From DATKRB01 sp036501425 (lineage in GTDB: Bacteria; Actinomycetota; Acidimicrobiia; Acidimicrobiales; RAAP-2): a stretch of 64,000 nt of DNA. Shown piece after piece: positions 58,162 to 64,000 of this stretch. Location: NCBI GenBank assembly GCA_036501425.1, contig DASYAI010000032.1, positions 1-64,000 on the forward strand. The letters run 5' to 3'. The first letter of the stretch is position 1. Each line of letters opens with the position of its first letter. Position numbers and translations under genes: made by a program. Under the pieces are notes generated by a model. That model saw nothing but the letters and a program-made list of their open reading frames with translations. It was not told the origin of the DNA and did no database searches.

Positions 58162-60048
58162 CTACCGGTCAGGCTCGGGCTCGATCCCCGACCGGCTCTC
58201 CGTGTGCCGTCGGGTGTCCCCGGTGACCGCGGCCGACAGGAGACGGGCCAACCGGACGGCCGTCGGGTGGTTCTCGACCTGCTCGAGCGGGACCGGCAGG
58301 GCCATCGACCAATTCGGCCGGCGTCCGTCGGCGCCGGGGATGTTCGGGCGCTCGGGCTCGGCGACGGCGTCTTCGAGGGTCGCGGTCAGCAGGCGCGACG
58401 GGGCTTGGGCCAGCCGGCGGTACGCGCCGAGGACCGCGTCGGCCGGGCCGGCGTCCGCGGGCAGCCCGGCGCCGTCAGCCAGCCGGGCCCGGATCTGCTC
58501 GCTGCCGGCTTGGTTGGGCTCCAGACCGAGGCGCCGCTGGGTCTCGAGATCGCTCCCGTCCCACAACCCGGCAACGGTCGGCAGATCGTGGGTGGTCACG
58601 GCCGCCATCGCCTTGGCCGGCCAGCGTCGGGGCTCTTCCTGCTCGAACCACAAGAGCCGGTAGGACAGGACGTCGTGGTCGGCCAGCAGCCGGCGGAAGG
58701 ACGCGTCGACCGTGCCGAGGTCCTCGCCGATCACCACCGCGCCGGCCCGATGGCTTTCGAGAGCCAGGATCGCCAGCAGGTCTTCGACCGGGTAGTGGAC
58801 GTAGGCCCCCTCGGTCGGGTCGGCGCCGGCAGGGATCCACCACAGCCGCGACAGGCCCATGACGTGGTCGACGCGCAGACCGCCCCCGGCGGCCATCGAG
58901 GCCCGGACCGACTCGACGAACGGCGTGTAGCCGGCGCGGGCGAGTCGCCACGGGACGAGCGGGGGGAGGCCCCAGTCCTGGCCGCGCCGGCTGAACTCGT
59001 CCGGGGGGGCACCCACCGTGACGTCCAGCGCCAGCGAGTCCTGCCATGCCCAGGCGTCGAAGCCATCAGGATCGACGCCGATCGGCAGGTCCTCGATGAC
59101 CGCCGTCCCCTGCCCCGAGGCCGTCGCCAGCTGTCGGCCGGCCAGCCATTGGAGCCAGGCGTAGAATGCGACCCGGCCGGGCCGGCGCGCCGCGGCGTCG
59201 TTCACCCCGGGCCCGTCGGGGGTGCGACAGTCGGCGGGCCAGCGCCGCCACGTCGGACCGTGCTGCTCGCAGAGGACCGACCAGATGGCGAACTGCTCGA
59301 GCGCCGGCGGCTGCTCGGCTCGCCAGCGCTCGAACTCACCCAGCGGCGGGTGCGAGGTCCAGATGGCTTCCAGAGCGCCGAGCTTGAGCCGCCACGCCTC
59401 GTCGCGGTCGATCGTCCGAAGGTCGTTGAGCGCCCGGGCCGCTCGTGCCGCGTCGCCCACGACCCCGAGGTCGTCCGAGCCGCCCGGCACGTCGGGGGGG
59501 TGGAGGTAGAGCGGGTTGCGGAAGCGGCGGCTGGCCGGAAAGTACGGGCTGGGCTGCTGGGCGCCGACCGGCGCCACGGCGCCCAGGGGATTGACCAGGA
59601 CGAATCCGGCGCCACAGCCACGCGACCAGCGGGTCAGGGCCGCCAGGTCGGCCAAGTCGCCGATCCCCCAGCTCGCCGCCGACCGGGCGGCGTAGAGCTG
59701 TACCGCCCATCCCCACGCCCGACCGCCCGGCGGGAGATGGCAGCGCGCCGGGGCCACGATGACCAGGCGCTCGGCTCCGTCCGAGCCGGTGAAGGAGTGG
59801 TAGCCGAGCGGGACGTCGGGCGGCAGGCGGTCGGCCACGATCGTCGTGGATCCTTGCTCGAGCTGGAGCATCCCGGGTCCCAGCCGGGCTCGATCCCCCG
59901 GACGGACCACGAGCGGGACCGGCGTCGGATCGGGTTCCCCGATGACCGCCCGGAGCCGGTCCACCGTCTCGGGCCGCACCACCCGCTCGGTGCCCGAGGC
60001 GTCGACGTACCGCTCGGCGATGCCCCACCGGTCGGTCACCGGCACCAC
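58162..60048 (-). CDS. malQ: 4-alpha-glucanotransferase (amylomaltase)
   Basis: 628 residues from GTG 60048. GH77 catalytic residues are visible: nucleophile Asp in GGGLRVDHVMGLSRL, acid/base Glu in GAVVIGEDLGTVD, and the third acid in AAVTTHDLPTVAG. N-terminal segments ARSAASWGIGDLADL and PLGAVAPVGAQQPSPYFPAS are typical. It rearranges maltodextrins, which suits its position 70 bp downstream of treZ in the same direction; it recycles short glucans left by the trehalose pathway. Confidence 0.94.
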   Translation of the reverse strand: MVPVTDRWGIAERYVDASGTERVVRPETVDRLRAVIGEPDPTPVPLVVRPGDRARLGPGMLQLEQGSTTIVADRLPPDVPLGYHSFTGSDGAERLVIVAPARCHLPPGGRAWGWAVQLYAARSAASWGIGDLADLAALTRWSRGCGAGFVLVNPLGAVAPVGAQQPSPYFPASRRFRNPLYLHPPDVPGGSDDLGVVGDAARAARALNDLRTIDRDEAWRLKLGALEAIWTSHPPLGEFERWRAEQPPALEQFAIWSVLCEQHGPTWRRWPADCRTPDGPGVNDAAARRPGRVAFYAWLQWLAGRQLATASGQGTAVIEDLPIGVDPDGFDAWAWQDSLALDVTVGAPPDEFSRRGQDWGLPPLVPWRLARAGYTPFVESVRASMAAGGGLRVDHVMGLSRLWWIPAGADPTEGAYVHYPVEDLLAILALESHRAGAVVIGEDLGTVDASFRRLLADHDVLSYRLLWFEQEEPRRWPAKAMAAVTTHDLPTVAGLWDGSDLETQRRLGLEPNQAGSEQIRARLADGAGLPADAGPADAVLGAYRRLAQAPSRLLTATLEDAVAEPERPNIPGADGRRPNWSMALPVPLEQVENHPTAVRLARLLSAAVTGDTRRHTESRSGIEPEPDR

Positions 60049-60118
60049 CCGGCGATGGCCCCTCGGCCGGTCGTGGGCCCGCGGCGATGCCCCGTCGGCC
60101 GGTCGTGGGCACGGTCGG

Positions 60119-61855
60119 TCATGGGCGGGTCGTGACGATCGCCGCGGCGTCGCTCGGGACCGTCACCGTGGCCGCGTCGAGCGCGGTGGCGGCATCCGAC
60201 GCCGCCAGCAGGGTGCTCCCCGGCGGTCGCGCAAACGCGTGCGCCTGGGTGCCCAGGTTGACGAGCACGATCGCCGTGCCGCGCCGCACGATGACCGTCT
60301 GCGCCGCCTCGTCGATCTCGGCCTCGACCGTGGAGAGACGTGGGTCGGCCAGGTCGGGCACCTGGCGGCGCAGCGTGACGAGGCGCCGGTACCAGTCGAG
60401 CATCTCGAGGTGGTCGGGTTCGTCGAGCTCGGCCCACGAGAGCTTGGAGGAGTCGAAGGTGGCGAGCGCCTGGGGATCGGGGATCTGGTCGGGCTCCCAT
60501 CCGAACGCCGCGAACTCGTGCCGGCGACCCTCGGTGACCGCCTGGGCGAGCCCCGGGTCCCCGAGGTCGGTGAAGTAGGCGAAGGGCGTGGTCGCGCCCC
60601 ATTCCTCGCCCTGGAAGAGCATGGGGATGAACGGGCCGGTGAGCAACAGCGCCGCGGCGACCCGGAGCCGGCCGGTGCTCATGTGCCGGCCGGGCCGGTC
60701 GCCCACGGCCCGGTTGCCGACCTGGTCGTGGTTCTGGGTGCTGACCACGAACTGGTGGCCGACCAGGCCGGTCGGCGGTCGGCCGTGGGCTCGGCGCCGG
60801 TGCGGCGACCACTGCCCGTCGTAGACCCACGCTTGGCGGAGCGCCTTGGCCAGCTGGGCGAGGGAGCCGAAGTCCTCGTAGTACCCCGAGCGCTCCCCGC
60901 TCAGGGTGGCGTGCACGGCATGGTGCCACTCGTCCGCCCACGCGGCGTCGAAGCCGTAGCCGCCCGCGTCACGGGACCGCACGAAGCGCGGGTCATTGAG
61001 GTCGCTCTCGGCGATCAAGAAGAGCGGGCGACGGACCTCGGTGGCCAGGGCGTCGACCTCCTCGGCGAGCTCCTCCAGCACGTGCCGGGCCGAATTGTCG
61101 ATCAGGGCGTGCACCGCGTCGAGGCGGAGCCCGTCGGCGTGGTAGTCGCGCAGCCACATGAGGGCGTTGTCGATGACGAACCGCCTGACCTCGTCGCTGC
61201 CCGGCCCGTCCAGGTTGAGCGCGGGGCCCCAGTTGGTCCGGTGGCGCTCCGAGAAGTACGGACCGAACTCCGCCAGATGGTTCCCCGCCGGTCCGAGGTG
61301 GTTGTACACCACGTCGACCACGACGCCGATCCCCGCCCGGTGCGACGCGTCGACCAGGCGCTTGAGGCCGTCGGGGCCGCCATAGGCGTGATGGGGCGCG
61401 AACAGGTCCACCCCGTCGTAGCCCCAGCCCCGGTCGCCGGGGAACTCGGCCACCGGAAGCAGCTCGATCGCGTCGACCCCGAGGTCGACGAGATGGGGCA
61501 GCCGCTCGATGGCGGTGTCGAAGGTGCCACCGGGGGTGAAGGTCCCGACGTGGAGCTCGTAGAGCAGGGCGCCGCGCAGCGGAGCCCCTCGCCAGCCCCG
61601 GTCCGCCCAGTCGAAGGCCCGATGGTCGACGACCTCGGACAGGCCCTCGACCCCGTCGGGTTGGGAGGGCGATCGGGGGTCGGGTCGCACCGGGCCACCG
61701 TCGAGCGCGAACCCGTAGCGGGCTCGGCCCGGCACGTGGTCACCCACCCCGTGCCACCAGTCGCCTGCCTGGCGGGCCATGGACGTCCGCCGGTCGCCGA
61801 CGACCAGGTCCACCCGGTCCGCCGCGGGTGCCCACACCGAGAAGTCCTTGGTCAT
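60119..61855 (-). CDS. treZ: Malto-oligosyltrehalose trehalohydrolase
   Basis: 578 residues from ATG 61855, overlapping the treY stop (GCATGA). GH13 signature regions: nucleophile Asp in ADGLRLDAVHALID, acid/base Glu in PLFLIAESDLNDPRF, third acid in STQNHDQVGNRAVG. The N-terminal beta-sandwich begins KDFSVWAPAADRVDLVVGD. It releases trehalose from malto-oligosyltrehalose made by TreY. The treY-treZ-malQ order is a glycogen-to-trehalose unit. Confidence 0.95.
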   Translation of the reverse strand: MTKDFSVWAPAADRVDLVVGDRRTSMARQAGDWWHGVGDHVPGRARYGFALDGGPVRPDPRSPSQPDGVEGLSEVVDHRAFDWADRGWRGAPLRGALLYELHVGTFTPGGTFDTAIERLPHLVDLGVDAIELLPVAEFPGDRGWGYDGVDLFAPHHAYGGPDGLKRLVDASHRAGIGVVVDVVYNHLGPAGNHLAEFGPYFSERHRTNWGPALNLDGPGSDEVRRFVIDNALMWLRDYHADGLRLDAVHALIDNSARHVLEELAEEVDALATEVRRPLFLIAESDLNDPRFVRSRDAGGYGFDAAWADEWHHAVHATLSGERSGYYEDFGSLAQLAKALRQAWVYDGQWSPHRRRAHGRPPTGLVGHQFVVSTQNHDQVGNRAVGDRPGRHMSTGRLRVAAALLLTGPFIPMLFQGEEWGATTPFAYFTDLGDPGLAQAVTEGRRHEFAAFGWEPDQIPDPQALATFDSSKLSWAELDEPDHLEMLDWYRRLVTLRRQVPDLADPRLSTVEAEIDEAAQTVIVRRGTAIVLVNLGTQAHAFARPPGSTLLAASDAATALDAATVTVPSDAAAIVTTRP

Positions 61856-64000
61856 GCCCTCTCCCGCGCCAACACCGCGACCGGAAAGCCGCCGAACACC
61901 TCGCCCAGGGGTCGTCGCCCACCGTCGATCACCGCTCCGCTGAGCCCGTCGGTCCAGCGCCCAGGGGGGAGTGTCACCTCGGTGGCCGACCAGTCGCCTG
62001 GTCCGAGACGGGGCACCACCACGGCGAGGCCCCCCCGGCAGAACCCGACGGCGTCGTCCGCCCGGCGGCCGGTCACCCGCAGCGCCTCGTAGTCGACCGA
62101 GGTGTAGAGGCTCGAGTGGTGGCGGCGGTGCTGCAGGAGCCGGTGGAGCAGCCACAGCTTGACGCGACCGGCGTCGTCCCGGTCGACGAGCTCGCCCCCG
62201 GTGCGGGGCAGGTCCCCGAGCAGCCGGCGCCGCCGGTCGTAGTCGACCGGCCGGCGGTTGTCCGGGTCGACCAGGCTCGAGTCCCACAGCTCGCATCCCT
62301 GGTAGAGGTCGGGGTTGCCGGGCGCGGTGACCAGCAGGGTGCACTGGGCGAGGGAGTTGCGCCGGCCCCGCTCGACGACCCGGTGCTCGGTCAGGAACCG
62401 GCGCACGTCGTCGACGAACGATGGGTCCCCGACGATCGAGCGCACGAACGCCTCGAGCGCGTCCTCGTAGTCGGCGACCGGATCGACCCAGGACGTGTGG
62501 ACCTTGGCCTCGCGGGCGGCCTTGGCCATGAACGCGGCCAGCCGGTCGGCGTCGATCGGCCACGCGCCGACGAGCGTCTGGAGCAGCAGGTAGACCGCAT
62601 TGGGGTCCGGCCACCGGTCCCGCCGGTACCGCTCGGTCATTGCCGTCCACCGGTCGGCGGCCTGGGCCCACGGGCCCGGGATCTCGGAGAGCACGTTGAG
62701 CCGGGCGCGCACGTCGGCGCTCCGCTTGGTGTCGTGGGTCGACAGGGTCAGCATCGAGGTGGGCCATCGCTCCGCCGTGGCCGCCGTGTCGGAGTGGAAG
62801 GCCGTGACCGGCCGGCCGAACTGCCCGGGGTCGCCCCCGACCTCGTTGAGCGACACCAACCGGTGGTAGCGGTAGAACGCGGTGTCCTCCACCCCCTTGG
62901 CCATGACCGGCGCGCTCAGCTGGGCCAGCCGCTGCGCGAGCTCCATCTCCACCTCGCCCTCGTGGAGCCCGAGGGCGAGGTCGCCCACCAACCGGGCCAG
63001 CTCGGGGTCGATGTCCGGCCGCTGCGCGCCGAGCGTCTCCAGCGCGACGTCGACGTGGCGGCGGTCCTCGGGCGACGGCGCGGCGCCGGGGCGGGCGTAG
63101 GTCCGGTACACCGGGAGCCGGGCGACCAGCTCGACGAGCACCTCGCGCAGCTCGGATCGGGTGTGGTCCCGCTGCGGCCGGTGGCGCCGGCACGCCAGGG
63201 CCAACAGGCCGGTGAGCCGTTCGACCTCGGGAACCAGCTCCTCGCGCATGACCTGCCGCCGGGCGTCGTACGCGACCTGCTCGTAGGTGGCGGTCTCGCC
63301 GGTGAGCGCCTGGTAGCAGTCGGTCATGGCCGCCTCGTTGCCCGACGCGACGAACAGGTTGTTGACCCGGTTCAAGAAGTCGTAGCCCGAGGTGCCGGCC
63401 ACCGGCCAGGCTCCGGGCAGCGATTCCCCCGGGGCGAGGATCTTCTCGACCACGGTGTAGGCACCCCCCGTCGCGCCCGACAGCCGGAGGAGGTACTCGT
63501 AGGGGTCCCGCAGTCCGTCGACGTGGTCGACCCGCAGTCCGTCGACGGTGCCCCGGCGCACCAGGTCGACCACCACCCGGTGGGTGGCCTCGAAGACCGC
63601 CTCGTCCTCGACCCGCACGCCGATGAGGGAGACGATGTCGAAGAACCGCCGGTAGTCGAGCTCCTCGTTGGCGGTGCGCCAATGGGCCAGCCGGTAGTGC
63701 TGGCGCCCCAGCAGGGCGTCGAGGCGCTCGACGTCGGCGTTGAGGGCGGCCACCTCGGCGTCCACCGCGGCGGCGATCGACGGTTCGCGCTCGCACAGCA
63801 GCTCCATCCGGCGGGCCAGCTCCGCCGTCCGCTCGCGGCGATCGGCGGCGCCTGCCCCGTCGTCGCCGCCGGCCGGGGCCAGCTCCGCCCAGGCCGCGGC
63901 GAGTGCCGTCAGCCCGGGGTCGCCCGATCTCCGGCCGGCGGCGGTCAGCAAGCCGTCGAGCGTGCCGGGCGACACCGGCCACTCCTCGTCGAGATAGCGC
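61852..64000 (-). CDS. treY: Malto-oligosyltrehalose synthase (partial, N-terminus beyond window)
   Basis: 715 residues are visible and the frame runs on past 64000 (RYLDEEWPVSPGT at the edge), so the N-terminal part of this roughly 800-residue GH13 enzyme is missing. Visible landmarks: nucleophile Asp in DGLRVDHVDGLRDPYEYLLR, VEKILAPGESLPGAW, GTSGYDFLNRVNNLFV, and LTLSTHDTKRSADVRARL. It isomerises the reducing-end linkage of maltodextrins to alpha,alpha-1,1. Followed with overlap by treZ. Confidence 0.95.
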   Translation of the reverse strand, partial: RYLDEEWPVSPGTLDGLLTAAGRRSGDPGLTALAAAWAELAPAGGDDGAGAADRRERTAELARRMELLCEREPSIAAAVDAEVAALNADVERLDALLGRQHYRLAHWRTANEELDYRRFFDIVSLIGVRVEDEAVFEATHRVVVDLVRRGTVDGLRVDHVDGLRDPYEYLLRLSGATGGAYTVVEKILAPGESLPGAWPVAGTSGYDFLNRVNNLFVASGNEAAMTDCYQALTGETATYEQVAYDARRQVMREELVPEVERLTGLLALACRRHRPQRDHTRSELREVLVELVARLPVYRTYARPGAAPSPEDRRHVDVALETLGAQRPDIDPELARLVGDLALGLHEGEVEMELAQRLAQLSAPVMAKGVEDTAFYRYHRLVSLNEVGGDPGQFGRPVTAFHSDTAATAERWPTSMLTLSTHDTKRSADVRARLNVLSEIPGPWAQAADRWTAMTERYRRDRWPDPNAVYLLLQTLVGAWPIDADRLAAFMAKAAREAKVHTSWVDPVADYEDALEAFVRSIVGDPSFVDDVRRFLTEHRVVERGRRNSLAQCTLLVTAPGNPDLYQGCELWDSSLVDPDNRRPVDYDRRRRLLGDLPRTGGELVDRDDAGRVKLWLLHRLLQHRRHHSSLYTSVDYEALRVTGRRADDAVGFCRGGLAVVVPRLGPGDWSATEVTLPPGRWTDGLSGAVIDGGRRPLGEVFGGFPVAVLARERA

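Noticed and set aside
59846..62092. A 748-codon plus-strand frame
   Set aside because: It is antisense to malQ and treZ, without a ribosome-binding site or recognisable domains.
60119..63982. A 1287-codon minus frame spanning treZ and treY
   Set aside because: It is treZ extended upstream into an out-of-frame reading of treY; the true start is ATG 61855 with a stop-start overlap.
1..64000. CRISPR arrays, rRNA or tRNA genes, insertion sequences
   Set aside because: No regularly spaced repeats, no transposase frames with terminal repeats, and no credible tRNA or rRNA sequence were seen on reading both strands; a model-based scan was not possible.

Overview
The window is G+C-rich DNA from an actinomycete-type bacterium. 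Support comes from abundant GTG starts, dense ATGA/GTGA stop-start overlaps, several F420-type enzymes (a TIGR03621-like luciferase-family protein and two PPOX-class proteins), HxlR/YtrA/BTAD regulators and a glycogen-to-trehalose TreY/TreZ pair. A deep-branching environmental actinobacterium would fit, but no rRNA or tRNA is present to place it. It looks like chromosome with many short, independently acquired or decaying accessory blocks.

Layout: 1-1.5 kb, a two-component system (response regulator cut by the window edge; the kinase seems to carry a frameshift). 2.1-5.6 kb, a DHFR-like reductase, fragments, an alpha/beta hydrolase with an in-frame stop, and a methyltransferase. 5.7-8.3 kb, a DHA2 exporter with a coupled leader ORF and a divergent HxlR regulator. 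8.4-11.9 kb, TetR, two VOC proteins, DUF1801, and DHFR and MFS remnants. 12.1-15.7 kb, an ABC-2 exporter with its own kinase/regulator pair. 15.7-21.1 kb, a putA-ocd-argZ operon predicted to take arginine through ornithine and proline to glutamate. 21.3-24.3 kb, a beta-propeller lipoprotein, a hydrolase and a CBS protein. 24.3-27.0 kb, a gene graveyard that includes JetB/JetD remnants of a type III Wadjet plasmid-defence system. 27.0-31.5 kb, an SDR/TetR divergent pair, a YtrA-type GntR-ABC operon and a MarR-DUF488 fusion. 31.6-38.0 kb, a ClC transporter, small metal-binding or cupin-like proteins, a BTAD regulator and a transaminase/omega-amidase pair. 38-45 kb, a hydrolase, a decayed SDR-MFS operon that keeps its promoter and operators, TetR plus nitronate monooxygenase, and an MFS-MarR pair. 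45-51.5 kb, pirin, an MFS fused to a winged helix, DUF1275, a luciferase-family enzyme and a dead toxin-antitoxin-like pair. 56-64 kb, SixA, an orphan substrate-binding protein, MalQ and TreZ-TreY.

The most interesting block is 52.4-55.6 kb. Two overlapping crcB (fluoride channel) genes are transcribed from a clear fluoride riboswitch. Facing them is a coupled pair encoding inorganic pyrophosphatase and an enolase homologue, the two classical fluoride-sensitive enzymes. The enolase has lost its catalytic Glu (now Gln207), a metal-ligand Asp (now Gly314) and a substrate-loop His (now Asn157). A second sequence closely resembling the 5' half of the crcB aptamer lies just after a -10 element upstream of the pyrophosphatase gene. 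I read this as a fluoride-tolerance island with a variant or decaying second aptamer and an altered enolase.

A second theme is gene decay. At least nine separate loci show frameshifts, nonsense codons or truncations while neighbouring genes remain intact. Some single-base lesions could be assembly errors, but the truncated and juxtaposed fragments cannot.
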